Shown here: positions 1 through 6,436 of the stretch, in pieces
Numbering within the stretch: the first letter of the stretch is position 1
How the letters are laid out: every line of letters starts with the position of its first letter
Origin: an uncultured Planctomycetaceae bacterium
Lineage (GTDB): Bacteria > Planctomycetota > Planctomycetia > Pirellulales > UBA1268
Direction: 5' to 3'
Assembly (NCBI GenBank): GCA_903949225.1
Contig: CAJAYZ010000614.1
Coordinates: 1-7,171, forward strand
Length of the DNA stretch: 7,171 nucleotides
Made by a program: the position numbers and the translations under genes
The notes under the pieces: model-generated
Told to the model about the DNA's origin: nothing
The model's database searches: none
The model's input: only the letters and a program-made list of their open reading frames with translations

Positions 1-39
1 GCCCGGGCCGCTGCCGGCATCCATTTCAGCGCCGACGCA
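1..39. other. Short flank downstream of the PDZ-protein gene
   Basis: These 39 bases follow the stop codon of the leftward PDZ gene. They contain the 8-bp palindrome GCCCGGGC at 1-8 but no T-run, so there is no recognisable intrinsic terminator. A minus-strand ATG at 24-22 opens a frame reading MDAGSGPG to the window edge, 15 nt after the PDZ stop. It could be the start of a co-directional next gene, but it has no clear Shine-Dalgarno sequence and only eight codons are visible, so I do not call it. Confidence 0.3.
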
Positions 40-1233
40 TCAGCGGCTGCCGCCGCCTGCGGCATCGCCGCCCGGTGCGACCGGCACCGGGGGAGCGAGC
101 GGCGGGACCACCGCCTTCGGCCCGGCCGAGGCTTCGGCCTGCTCGACGCGGCTGCGGAGTTCAGCGGGGATTTTCTCCCGATCCTCTTTTGAGTCAAGCG
201 CGCCGCTGTATTGCTGCGCACCGGCCTTATCGAGGATCGTCACCGTTCGCTTGCCGTTGACCTCGCGGAGTTCGACGCGGCCGTCATCGTTGGCGACGAT
301 CGACACCGACTGGCTCTGCGACTGGACGTTGGGGTTCACAAGCACGATCCGCTGGTTGCGCTGGATCTGGTTGCTTTGGAGCTGGTTGGGCTGAGGCTGG
401 AGGGGCGAGGCGTTCGGCGCGGGAGACTGTTGCAACAAGATCGGCGCGTCGACCCCTGGCGCCGGCACCGCGAAACCGTACTGTCCGCCGAACACGGCCC
501 CGCCGGCCTTTGAGCCCATCTCCTCGATGAGCTTGATCACCTCCGGAGCGAGCGGCTGGCCGGCCACGACCCGCGGCCCCCCCGGCTGCCCCATGGCGAT
601 GTTGACCCCTTCGACCTTGAACGTCGCCTGGGCGGCATGCTCGCCGACGGTGACCTCGATCGGCAGTTCCTTGCCGCCACGGAGGACGATGAGCGTTGCC
701 TTGTTGCCGGTGCCGGTGCGCTTGACGAGCGCCGAGAGCTGGACTGCCGCGCAGAGAAGCTGATCGTCGTACTTGGCAAGGATGTCATGGGCCTTGAGCC
801 CCGCCTTCGCCGCCGGGCTGTCCGGGGAAACGACATCGACCGACAGGCCGACATCCTCAGGGAGCGTCGTCTGCGCTCGCACCGCCTCGCCGAGCGGCGA
901 GGTGACGACGCCGATGAAGGGGACTTTCTTCCCTTCGGCCCCGGGAGCATCTTTGGATTCGGCGACAAACCCCTGGCCATCGCCGACGAGGCGGATCGTG
1001 ATCGCCTTCGCCTCGGCCGGTGCCCCGGTCGCATCGACCGTGTCATCCGTGACGACAACGACCCGCGGTGGCTGCGAACTGGCGTCGCCCGTGGCCTCGG
1101 CCGTCGCCGAGATGGTGACGGTGAGCGGCTTTCCCTCCACGACCGTGGCCGTGGGGTCGTCGGCAAGGGCGACCGGCGCAACGCCCGACGCGACGGCCGT
1201 GAGGAGGAACAAGTTCGACCATTTGATGTTCAT
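40..1233 (-). CDS. Exported PDZ-domain protein with Q/N-rich linker and no protease domain
   Basis: The protein has 397 residues. Residues 1-24 look like a Sec signal peptide: MNIK, a hydrophobic core (LFLLTAVASGVAPVA), and a likely cleavage after ALA before DD. A Thr/Ala/Val-rich stretch follows to about residue 100. One PDZ domain spans about 105-197, with PFIGVV near its start and SPDSPAAKAGLKAHDIL (136-152), the usual 'SPA-x-x-AGL-x-x-D' core. Residues 268-310 are rich in Gln, Asn and Pro, and 370-397 are Pro/Ala/Gly-rich. There is no trypsin-like catalytic domain, so this is not a DegP/HtrA protease. It is more likely an envelope adaptor or peptide-binding protein, and its ligand cannot be read from sequence. 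I chose ATG 1233 over TTG 1239 because GGAG at 1245-1242 lies 8 nt from the ATG but only 2 nt from the TTG. The gene is separated from the upstream fucosyltransferase gene by about 200 bp, so it may have its own promoter. Confidence 0.85.
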   Translation of the reverse strand: MNIKWSNLFLLTAVASGVAPVALADDPTATVVEGKPLTVTISATAEATGDASSQPPRVVVVTDDTVDATGAPAEAKAITIRLVGDGQGFVAESKDAPGAEGKKVPFIGVVTSPLGEAVRAQTTLPEDVGLSVDVVSPDSPAAKAGLKAHDILAKYDDQLLCAAVQLSALVKRTGTGNKATLIVLRGGKELPIEVTVGEHAAQATFKVEGVNIAMGQPGGPRVVAGQPLAPEVIKLIEEMGSKAGGAVFGGQYGFAVPAPGVDAPILLQQSPAPNASPLQPQPNQLQSNQIQRNQRIVLVNPNVQSQSQSVSIVANDDGRVELREVNGKRTVTILDKAGAQQYSGALDSKEDREKIPAELRSRVEQAEASAGPKAVVPPLAPPVPVAPGGDAAGGGSR

Positions 1234-1241
1234 GGACAAGG

Positions 1242-1245
1242 CTCC
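1242..1245 (-). promoter_or_regulatory. Shine-Dalgarno of the PDZ-protein gene
   Basis: On the minus strand GGAG lies 8 nt before ATG 1233. This spacing decides the start in favour of that ATG over the in-frame TTG two codons upstream. Confidence 0.55.
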
Positions 1246-1438
1246 GAAGGAAAACGGGGATCGGGAAACGTGAAAGCGGACAAGGGGTGAGCGGGCGATG
1301 AGTGAAGCGGGGCGGGGAGGTTAGCGGAGGCTACCGAGACGACGAAGACAGGCTGGGTCGTCCATGCTCGAGTGCACAGGGGATTGGTGGGTTTCGGAAG
1401 AGTGAACGACGCCGACCGACCGATCCGTGCCGTCCCCG
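1246..1438 (-). other. Intergenic region upstream of the PDZ gene
   Basis: This non-coding stretch lies between the fucosyltransferase stop and the PDZ-gene ribosome binding site. It should hold the PDZ-gene promoter and any end signal of the glycosyltransferase operon. I see no convincing -35/-10 pair and no hairpin followed by a T-run. There is only a small bulged stem at 1319-1335 (AGC/GCT plus GGT/ACC around a GGAG loop on the plus strand) and a short GACC-type repetition near 1411-1421. Open frames running through it on both strands are what GC-rich DNA gives by chance. Confidence 0.4.
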
Positions 1439-2314
1439 TCACATCCGCAGCCATCCCGCCGGGACAATCTCCCCTTCGCCGCCATGGTCGGCCCGGAACC
1501 AGCGGGCCGGGGCGATCACCTGTTTGCCCGGCCAGGCCCCCAGCCACGCCCCCCACCAGCTGAACGACGAATTGGCGACGATGAAGTGCCGGCAGGCGGC
1601 CATGAGGCGGAGATCCTCCCACGGGGTGTCGGTGTTGTGGCCGACCCACGTCGTCGGATGGCCGGTGTCGAGGTTTGCGCGCACCCAGTCGAGATCGTCG
1701 GAGAAGACGAAGAAGTGGGGCTGGGGGACGGTTCCCGCGAGCCTGCGGATCGCCCCCTGGTAATAGTCGAGCCCGCAGAGGCCGTGATAGGCCGTCGCCG
1801 CCGGGTTTGAGACGTAATCCCCCCGGCGGACATGGATCGCCACCGCGTCGCCGGCGGCGATCTCGTCGAGGAGCCTGGCATTGGCACCTTCGGGGGCGGC
1901 GTTCACCCGCACCTCCCGGCGAATCGTGTCGGCGATGGCCGCGAAATACCGCTCCGACTGCCAGTAGCCGATGAGGTAGGGCGTGCCGGCATCGTCTACC
2001 GGAGCCTCAGGCCATATCGGCACCCGCGCCGGAAACGCCTCGCGGACGATCTCCACGCGAGAGCGCCGCGGAACGATCGCCCCGAGCCGCGATCGCCGCA
2101 GCCTGAACAAGGGCACGTCGCCGCGACGCAGCGGCCGGGCAGCGATCGCGAAGTGGTCAAGCTGATAGCTCCGCAGCGGGTCTGCCCGGTAGGCCGCGGT
2201 GTCGAGGAGGAGATCCCGGCCGGTGGCCAGGGCGATGGTCCGGCCGGCGGCGTATTGGAAGAGCTGATTGCCGAGCCCCCCCTCGAGCCTGATGATCATA
2301 GGCGCCGCGCTCAT
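1439..2314 (-). CDS. Alpha-1,2-fucosyltransferase-like glycosyltransferase, family GT11
   Basis: The protein has 291 residues, the normal length for bacterial GT11 enzymes. These transfer L-fucose from GDP-fucose, usually in alpha-1,2 linkage to galactose, on cytoplasmic glycan intermediates. Family landmarks are clear: GGLGNQLFQYA at 12-22 near the N-terminus, GYWQSERYF at 116-124, the nucleotide-sugar motif HVRRGDYV at 161-168, VFSDD at 203-207, and IVANSSFSWWGAWL at 245-258. It is the third gene of the glycosyltransferase operon, and its ATG overlaps the upstream TGA by 4 nt. I chose the first ATG (MSAAPM...) because a perfect AGGAGG at 2324-2319 sits 4 nt before it. The later ATG at 2299, which would give the family's usual MIIRL start, is about 19 nt from that site. 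No GDP-fucose biosynthesis gene is in the window. The acceptor specificity is inferred from the family only. Confidence 0.92.
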   Translation of the reverse strand: MSAAPMIIRLEGGLGNQLFQYAAGRTIALATGRDLLLDTAAYRADPLRSYQLDHFAIAARPLRRGDVPLFRLRRSRLGAIVPRRSRVEIVREAFPARVPIWPEAPVDDAGTPYLIGYWQSERYFAAIADTIRREVRVNAAPEGANARLLDEIAAGDAVAIHVRRGDYVSNPAATAYHGLCGLDYYQGAIRRLAGTVPQPHFFVFSDDLDWVRANLDTGHPTTWVGHNTDTPWEDLRLMAACRHFIVANSSFSWWGAWLGAWPGKQVIAPARWFRADHGGEGEIVPAGWLRM

Positions 2315-3489
2315 CGCCCCTCCTCGACGAGGTCGAAAAAGAGCCGCTCATAGTCGGAGACGATTTTTTCCCAAGTGAAGCGATCGCGCCACGCGGCATG
2401 AGCCGCTTGGCCCATCCGTTCCCGCCCGGGCTGGTCGCGCCACAACGCACGGAGCCGGGTGGCGCCGGCCGCCACATCGACATGCGCGAGGCCGACGGAA
2501 TCGTACGTCGTCGGGAGGATCTCACCGCCGCCGGTCCAACGGGCGATCTCGGCGACATTGCCGACGTCCGTCGCGAGAAACGGCGTCCTCGTCGCCGCCG
2601 CTTCGAAGAGCACGAGCGGCGAACACTCGACGTTCGAGGGAAAGAGGAACAGATCGGCGGCGTGGTGGGCGGCGACGATCGCCTCGCGGTCGAGATCGGC
2701 AACGGTGACGCGGCTGCGCCGGAGCCGGTCCGCGGGGGACCAGTTCGCCAGCCACGCCCGCGCCCGGCAGCGTCCCCCACAGCCACCGAGGACGTCGTTG
2801 CCGACGAGGAGCAGATGGGCCTCGCGCAGGCGTGCGCCGCGAAAGATCCGCAGGCAATCGCCATGCCCTTTGAGCGCGGTGTGGCTGCCGACATGGAGAA
2901 CCAAAAAGGCCTCGGGAGCGATGCCGAGCCGACGGCGGATGTCGATCGAGGGGACGGGGTCGAACTCATCGGCGCCGCAGCCGTTGGGGATGACAACCGT
3001 GTGGGAGAGGGCGTGCTCCCGAGCGAACTCAGCGTCTCGGTAAATATCGGAGAGATGGACGATCCGGTCGTAGCCACGGAGGATCGCTGGCAGCCGGGCG
3101 TAGTAGTCGCGGTAGCGGGGCACCCGGAGCATCGAATAGCCGCAGGGCACGAGCACTTTCCGGGCCTCGAGCTCCGGAAGCATCGGCAGGAGGAGGTCGG
3201 TCGGCCAGACCTGCGCCGAGTAGTTGAGGATCACGTCGGCTTTCTTGTCCCTGACCCAGTTCACGTAGGCCTGCGTATCTCCCCGGTAACCAGAGACCTC
3301 GTTGCCGCTGATCTCGAAGCCGACGACCCGGACGCCGTCGATCAATCCCTCGCTCCGGGCGGGATCGGCCGAGGTCGCTACGGTGACGTCGTGGCCGCGC
3401 TCTGCGAGCCGCCGGGCGAATTGTCGCACCACCTCCTGGCAGCCGCCCCGCGACGGCCAGTACAACTCCACCGTGAGAAGGATCTTCAT
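2311..3489 (-). CDS. Glycosyltransferase family 4 (GT-B fold)
   Basis: The protein has 392 residues and a GT-B fold. The N-terminal acceptor domain starts MKILLTVELYWPSRGG, with the Gly-rich loop at 13-16. It continues with REHALSHTVVIPNGCGADEF at about 157-176, the linker typical of GT4. The C-terminal nucleotide-sugar domain has HVGSHTALKGHGD (199-211), where the GT4 'G-x-K-G' lysine loop lies, and AADLFLFPSNVECSPLVLFEA (about 278-297), which contains the family E-x7-E pair (E288, E296). It should transfer a sugar from a nucleotide-activated donor with retention, at the cytoplasmic face of the membrane. Donor and acceptor are unknown. Its ATG overlaps the GT2 stop by 4 nt, and its own stop overlaps the fucosyltransferase start by 4 nt. 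The frame stays open to 3615, but that extension (42 residues) lies inside the GT2 gene and precedes a canonical GT4 N-terminus, so I start at 3489. A Cys-containing insertion (GGCGGRCRARAW, 235-246) is unusual. Confidence 0.9.
   Translation of the reverse strand: MKILLTVELYWPSRGGCQEVVRQFARRLAERGHDVTVATSADPARSEGLIDGVRVVGFEISGNEVSGYRGDTQAYVNWVRDKKADVILNYSAQVWPTDLLLPMLPELEARKVLVPCGYSMLRVPRYRDYYARLPAILRGYDRIVHLSDIYRDAEFAREHALSHTVVIPNGCGADEFDPVPSIDIRRRLGIAPEAFLVLHVGSHTALKGHGDCLRIFRGARLREAHLLLVGNDVLGGCGGRCRARAWLANWSPADRLRRSRVTVADLDREAIVAAHHAADLFLFPSNVECSPLVLFEAAATRTPFLATDVGNVAEIARWTGGGEILPTTYDSVGLAHVDVAAGATRLRALWRDQPGRERMGQAAHAAWRDRFTWEKIVSDYERLFFDLVEEGR
2319..2324 (-). promoter_or_regulatory. Strong Shine-Dalgarno (AGGAGG) of the fucosyltransferase gene
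   Basis: A consensus AGGAGG on the minus strand, 4 nt before ATG 2314, lies inside the 3' end of the GT4 coding sequence. It is the best ribosome binding site in the window. It supports independent re-initiation at the ATGA junction and fixes the fucosyltransferase start. Confidence 0.65.
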
Positions 3490-4304
3490 CGTGGTGCCCC
3501 CGGAGCAGGCGTTTTGCGCGCCGCGGCGCGCAGTCGGCCGCGCGAACGGAAGCAGCGCGCCGCGACGAGGAGCCGGTGGGAGAGCGACGGACGCTTCCCC
3601 GACTCCTTCCACCACCGCCGATAGCTCTCATAGAGCGCCAGACGCTGCTCGTCGGCGCTTGCCGAGAGGCCTGCCCGGACACTCGTGGCCGGCTCATCGG
3701 CATAGACGACCAGGCACTCTTCGACGTAGGCGATGTCGGTGAGCGCCGCGACGCGGAGCCAGAGGGCATGATCCTCGATCGGCAGAAAGGGCCGATGCAC
3801 CGGGAAGCCGCCGCAGCGCGCAAGGACGTCGGCCCGGACAACCATGCTGCTGCAGACAACCGGATTCCAGGAGAGGAGATCGGACGTGCGGATCAGCGGC
3901 CGGGGATGATCGACGACGGTGCCTGCGGGCTTTCCGTCGCGGAGGCGCGTGGCATTGGAGGAGACGGCCCCCACCCCGGCGGCGCGGGCCACCTCGAGCT
4001 GCCGCGCGAGCTTCGAAGGCAGCCAGCGGTCGTCGCTGTCGAGGAAGGCGATCCACTTGCCCCGAGCCCTGGCGATCCCCCGGTTGCGCGGGGCCGCCGG
4101 ACAGCCCGACCGCGGGCCATCGATCCACACGAGCCTTGGGTCGGCAATCGCCGCGAGGCGCTTGCGGGTGTCGTCGGTCGAGCCGTCGTCACAGACGAGG
4201 ACTTCGAAATCGGTCTCCGTCTGGCGGAGGACGTCGCCGACCGCCTCGACGACCGCCGCGGCCCGGTTCCAGGTGGGAATGATCACACTGACGCGCACGC
4301 CCAT
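3486..4304 (-). CDS. Glycosyltransferase family 2 (GT-A fold)
   Basis: The protein has 272 residues and is a GT-A, family 2-like inverting glycosyltransferase. SVIIPTWNR (6-14) is the first beta strand. CDDGSTDDT (38-46) is the nucleotide-binding acidic motif. RNRGIARARGKWIAFLDSDD (73-92) ends in the metal-binding DxD (89-91). LPIEDHALWLR (174-184) carries the probable catalytic acidic region. A basic C-terminal tail (RSRGRLRAAARK, about 253-264) may contact the membrane, though no transmembrane helix is seen. It is the first gene of the three-gene operon and ends in an ATGA overlap with the GT4 gene. I chose ATG 4304 because the family N-terminus (MGVRVSVIIP) begins there and GGAG at 4314-4311 lies 6 nt upstream. 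An in-frame extension to 4502 adds 66 residues of unrelated composition and would cross the divergent promoter region. The sugar transferred cannot be told from sequence. Confidence 0.9.
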   Translation of the reverse strand: MGVRVSVIIPTWNRAAAVVEAVGDVLRQTETDFEVLVCDDGSTDDTRKRLAAIADPRLVWIDGPRSGCPAAPRNRGIARARGKWIAFLDSDDRWLPSKLARQLEVARAAGVGAVSSNATRLRDGKPAGTVVDHPRPLIRTSDLLSWNPVVCSSMVVRADVLARCGGFPVHRPFLPIEDHALWLRVAALTDIAYVEECLVVYADEPATSVRAGLSASADEQRLALYESYRRWWKESGKRPSLSHRLLVAARCFRSRGRLRAAARKTPAPGAPR

Positions 4305-4310
4305 GCCCGG

Positions 4311-4314
4311 CTCC
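4311..4314 (-). promoter_or_regulatory. Shine-Dalgarno of the GT2 gene
   Basis: GGAG on the minus strand lies 6 nt before ATG 4304. It supports the short start, which matches the GT2 family N-terminus. Confidence 0.55.
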
Positions 4315-4449
4315 GCGGAGAAGGTTTTCCCTGGCCCGTCCGGCGGGAAGGCCGATCCGGCACCCCGACTATGAAGGCGAAGGCCGCAGGGAACACCCTC
4401 CCCAGAGGATACCCGAGTGCCTCCGCAGGAAATCGGATCACGGGCGGCT

Positions 4450-4467
4450 GCGACACTCTCGTGTCGC
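4450..4467. repeat. 7-bp perfect inverted repeat (hairpin or operator) in the divergent region
   Basis: GCGACAC at 4450-4456 and its exact complement GTGTCGC at 4461-4467 flank a 4-nt TCTC spacer. The repeat lies between the divergent glycosyltransferase and moxR operons and overlaps the -35 position of a possible rightward promoter. It could be an operator half-site pair or an RNA hairpin. It has no T-run, so it is not an obvious terminator. Confidence 0.5.
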
Positions 4468-4478
4468 GGAGGTATTCT
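4450..4478 (+). promoter_or_regulatory. Possible sigma70-like promoter of the moxR operon
   Basis: GCGACA at 4450-4455 matches four of six positions of TTGACA. TATTCT at 4473-4478 matches four of six of TATAAT. The spacing is 17 nt. Transcription from here would start near 4485 and give a leader of roughly 50 nt before ATG 4539. The match is weak and planctomycete promoters are poorly defined, so this is a candidate only. Its -35 box is inside the 4450-4467 inverted repeat, which would let a bound repressor block it. Confidence 0.3.
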
Positions 4479-4480
4479 TC

Positions 4481-4514
4481 GGCGGGTTCCCGCGGCGGCC
4501 ACGCGGGTCCCGCC
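4481..4514. repeat. Two-tier GC-only hairpin in the moxR leader
   Basis: The outer arms GGCGGG (4481-4486) and CCCGCC (4509-4514) are exact complements. The inner arms CCCGCG (4489-4494) and CGCGGG (4502-4507) are also exact complements. They are separated by a small TT/T internal loop and closed by a 7-nt loop (4495-4501). This gives 12 G-C pairs, ending 24 nt before the moxR start. No U-run follows. In RNA it would be very stable and could affect translation or mRNA stability. In DNA it could be a protein-binding site. Confidence 0.5.
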
Positions 4515-4538
4515 TCATATCCCCCCCGGGACTTCCCC

Positions 4539-5570
4539 ATGACCGGAGCCCCTGTGGTTGCCGCGATCGACGACGCGGCCCGATTCGCCACCGCCGTCCG
4601 CGGCAGAATCGCCGAGGTCGTCGTCGGCCAGGACGAGGTGGTCGAGCGGCTGCTCATCGCCCTCTTCACTGGCGGTCATCTCCTCCTGGAAGGGGTTCCC
4701 GGGCTCGCGAAGACGTTGCTCGTGAGCGTGCTGGCGAAGTCGATCGATCTCGATTCCAAGCGCGTGCAATTCACGGTCGATCTCCTCCCCAGCGACATCA
4801 CCGGCTCGGAGGTCCTCGATCCGAGGTCGGGGGAGTTTCGCGTCGTGACCGGGCCGGTGTTCACCAATCTCCTCCTCGCCGACGAGATCAACCGCGCCGC
4901 GCCGAAGGTGCAAAGCGCGCTGCTCGAGGCGATGCAAGAGCGCAAGGTGACGATCGGCGCCGACACCCTCCCCCTCCCGGCGCCGTTCCTCGTCGTCGCC
5001 ACGCAGAATCCCGTCGAGCAGAGCGGCACCTTCGAGTTGCCCGAGGCGCAGCTCGACCGCTTCATGCTCTGCCACCGTCTCTCTTATCCGACCCCCGCCG
5101 AGGAGCGTGAGGTGCTGCGACGCAACGCCTCCCTCGGCGTGAAGCGGCTCGCGAAGGGGGCCGTGGTCCGCAGCGAGTTCGACGTTCTCGCTCACGAGCC
5201 GGTCGGCTCGATCGACGATCTCGTCGCCGCCATGGAGGCGATCCAGGAGGTGTTCGTGAGCGACACCTTCACCGACCACTGCGTCGAACTCGTCACGCGC
5301 ACCCGCCGCCATCCCGCCCTCGATCTCGGCGCCAGCCCGCGGGCCGGCATCGCGCTGGTGAAGGCCTCGCGGGCCCGCGCGCTCATCCACGGCCGCCGCT
5401 ACGTGATCCCGGAGGACCTGCTGGCACTGGCCGGCGACGTCCTCCTCCATCGCATCCGCCTCTCCTACGAGGCGCTCGCCGACGGCGTCACGAAGGAGCA
5501 GGTGCTCGGCGAGGTGCTCCGCCCCGAGAGCGTCCCGGCGATGAGCCCCGTCGCCGACCACCCCCGGTGA
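4539..5570 (+). CDS. moxR: MoxR-family AAA+ ATPase
   Basis: The protein has 343 residues, a typical MoxR length. These cytoplasmic ATPases are thought to act as chaperones that help assemble or activate partner proteins, often VWA-domain proteins encoded next door. Visible motifs are VVGQDEVVERLL (28-39), Walker A GVPGLAKT (52-59), Walker B LLLADEIN (111-118), the MoxR signature APKVQSALLEAMQERKVT (121-138), sensor 1 ATQNP (154-158), ELPEAQLDRFML (166-177) with the arginine finger region, and sensor 2 GASPRAG (264-270). All look intact. The frame is open back to 3576, but that part lies antisense to the GT2 gene. The alignable protein starts at about MTGAPVVAAI, so I use ATG 4539, with a modest GGGA at 4528-4531. 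It is the first gene of the rightward operon. The DUF58 gene starts 7 nt after its stop, as expected for partners. Confidence 0.93.
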   Translation: MTGAPVVAAIDDAARFATAVRGRIAEVVVGQDEVVERLLIALFTGGHLLLEGVPGLAKTLLVSVLAKSIDLDSKRVQFTVDLLPSDITGSEVLDPRSGEFRVVTGPVFTNLLLADEINRAAPKVQSALLEAMQERKVTIGADTLPLPAPFLVVATQNPVEQSGTFELPEAQLDRFMLCHRLSYPTPAEEREVLRRNASLGVKRLAKGAVVRSEFDVLAHEPVGSIDDLVAAMEAIQEVFVSDTFTDHCVELVTRTRRHPALDLGASPRAGIALVKASRARALIHGRRYVIPEDLLALAGDVLLHRIRLSYEALADGVTKEQVLGEVLRPESVPAMSPVADHPR

Positions 5571-5573
5571 GGG
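5569..5573 (+). promoter_or_regulatory. Shine-Dalgarno of the DUF58 gene overlapping the moxR stop
   Basis: GAGGG begins inside the moxR TGA stop and ends 4 nt before ATG 5578. This arrangement suggests coupled translation of the ATPase and its likely partner. Confidence 0.5.
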
Positions 5574-5577
5574 CCCG

Positions 5578-6435
5578 ATGGACCTCGAACTTTCCCCCGC
5601 GCCGCTCCTCGACGCCCGTCGCTACCAAGTGGCGATCCGTCGCCTCGCCGACAGCCTCGGCTACGGCAGCGACCACTCGATCTTCAAGGGGAGCGGGAGC
5701 GAGTACGAGCAGTCGCGGCTCTACCAGCCGGGCGATCCGGTGAAGTCGATCGACTGGCGCGTCACCGCGCGGGTCGGGAAGGTCCACGTCAAGGAATACG
5801 AAGCCCCACGCCGGATCCCGGCCTGGATGCTCGTCGACACCTCGGCGTCGATGACGACCGGGAGCCGGCAGCCGACGAAGTACGAGACGGCCGTGACGAT
5901 CGCCGGAGGGCTGGCGCTGGCCTGCCTCGACCGGGCGAGCCCCGTCGGCTGCCTCGGGGTCGGTGGGCGGAGCCTCTTGGTCCGTCCGTCGCTCTCGCGA
6001 CTCTCGGTGCTCGGCTGGCTCCACAAGCTGCGCCGTCACCGGCTCGACGAGCCGACATCGATCGGCCCGGCCGCCGCGCTCCTCGAGCCGTTGCTCGCCG
6101 AGCGCTCGCTCCTCTTCGTCCTCTCCGATCTCCACGACCCCGACGCCGTGAAGGGGCTCACCCGGCTTGCCGCGCGCCACGATCTGTGCGCGATCGTCCT
6201 CCGCGACCCGGCCGAGCGGGGATTGCGGGCCGGCTTCATCCGTGGCCGCGAGGCGGAGACAGGGCGGAGCATCACGACGCGCGGCCGCCTCCATCCAGGA
6301 CTCGCCGAGGAGCGCCTCGCCGCCCTCACTCTGGCGCGGATCGACGGCCTCGTCGTCGACACCGATCGTCCCTACGCCGCGTCCTTGCGGCTCCTTCTCG
6401 CCCGCCGTCGTCGCCTCGAATCCCGAGGGCTCTGA
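5578..6435 (+). CDS. DUF58 / VWA-like domain protein, MoxR partner
   Basis: The protein has 285 residues. The DUF58 core is at about 36-79: FKGSGSEYEQSRLY, then PGDPVKSIDWRVTARVGKVH and VKEYE. This is followed by a von Willebrand A-like fold with a metal-site motif DTSASM (87-92, the D-x-S-x-S of a MIDAS) and a second acidic strand VLSDLHD (181-187). The C-terminus is Arg-rich (LLLARRRRLESRG). There is no signal peptide or transmembrane helix, unlike the longer DUF58 proteins with N-terminal membrane segments, so it is probably cytoplasmic or peripheral. It sits 7 nt after moxR and 1 nt before the next gene, inside one operon. By analogy with MoxR/VWA pairs, the ATPase probably remodels or loads it. 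Its molecular function is not established for the family. Confidence 0.9.
   Translation: MDLELSPAPLLDARRYQVAIRRLADSLGYGSDHSIFKGSGSEYEQSRLYQPGDPVKSIDWRVTARVGKVHVKEYEAPRRIPAWMLVDTSASMTTGSRQPTKYETAVTIAGGLALACLDRASPVGCLGVGGRSLLVRPSLSRLSVLGWLHKLRRHRLDEPTSIGPAAALLEPLLAERSLLFVLSDLHDPDAVKGLTRLAARHDLCAIVLRDPAERGLRAGFIRGREAETGRSITTRGRLHPGLAEERLAALTLARIDGLVVDTDRPYAASLRLLLARRRRLESRGL
6425..6429 (+). promoter_or_regulatory. Shine-Dalgarno of the third operon gene
   Basis: GAGGG lies within the last codons of the DUF58 gene, 7 nt before ATG 6437. It supports starting the third gene upstream of its tandem repeats rather than at the later in-frame ATG 6539, where no comparably placed site is evident. Confidence 0.5.
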
Positions 6436-6436
6436 C

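Noticed and set aside
1..24. Possible start of another minus-strand gene (MDAGSGPG)
   Set aside because: Only eight codons are visible and there is no clear ribosome binding site, so it cannot be supported from this window.
1319..1335. Small bulged stem as a terminator or attenuator
   Set aside because: It has only six base pairs with a bulge and no T-run on either side, which is likely by chance in GC-rich sequence.
1407..1426. Short GACC/CGAC repetition after the fucosyltransferase gene
   Set aside because: It is only two to three units of 4 bp with no further structure, and it does not form a convincing hairpin or terminator.
2398..3624. 408-codon plus-strand frame across the GT4 gene
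   Set aside because: Its translation is a low-information Arg/Gly/Asp/Ala-rich sequence opposite a GT4 gene with clear motifs, so it is a shadow.
4305..4502. 66-residue N-terminal extension of the GT2 protein
   Set aside because: GT2 enzymes normally begin at the VSVIIPTWN strand, which starts right after ATG 4304. The extension has no family character, and a Shine-Dalgarno site supports 4304.
3576..4538. In-frame upstream extension of the MoxR reading frame (321 codons)
   Set aside because: It lies antisense to the well-supported GT2 gene, crosses the divergent intergenic region, and has Arg/Pro/Gly-rich composition unlike a MoxR N-terminus. Open antisense frames are expected in GC-rich DNA.
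4515..5561. 348-codon open frame antisense to moxR, and a similar 326-codon frame (5488-6468) antisense to the DUF58 gene
   Set aside because: Both are rich in Arg, Gly, Ala, Glu and Asp with no recognisable domain, and they mirror the codon bias of clearly real genes on the plus strand.
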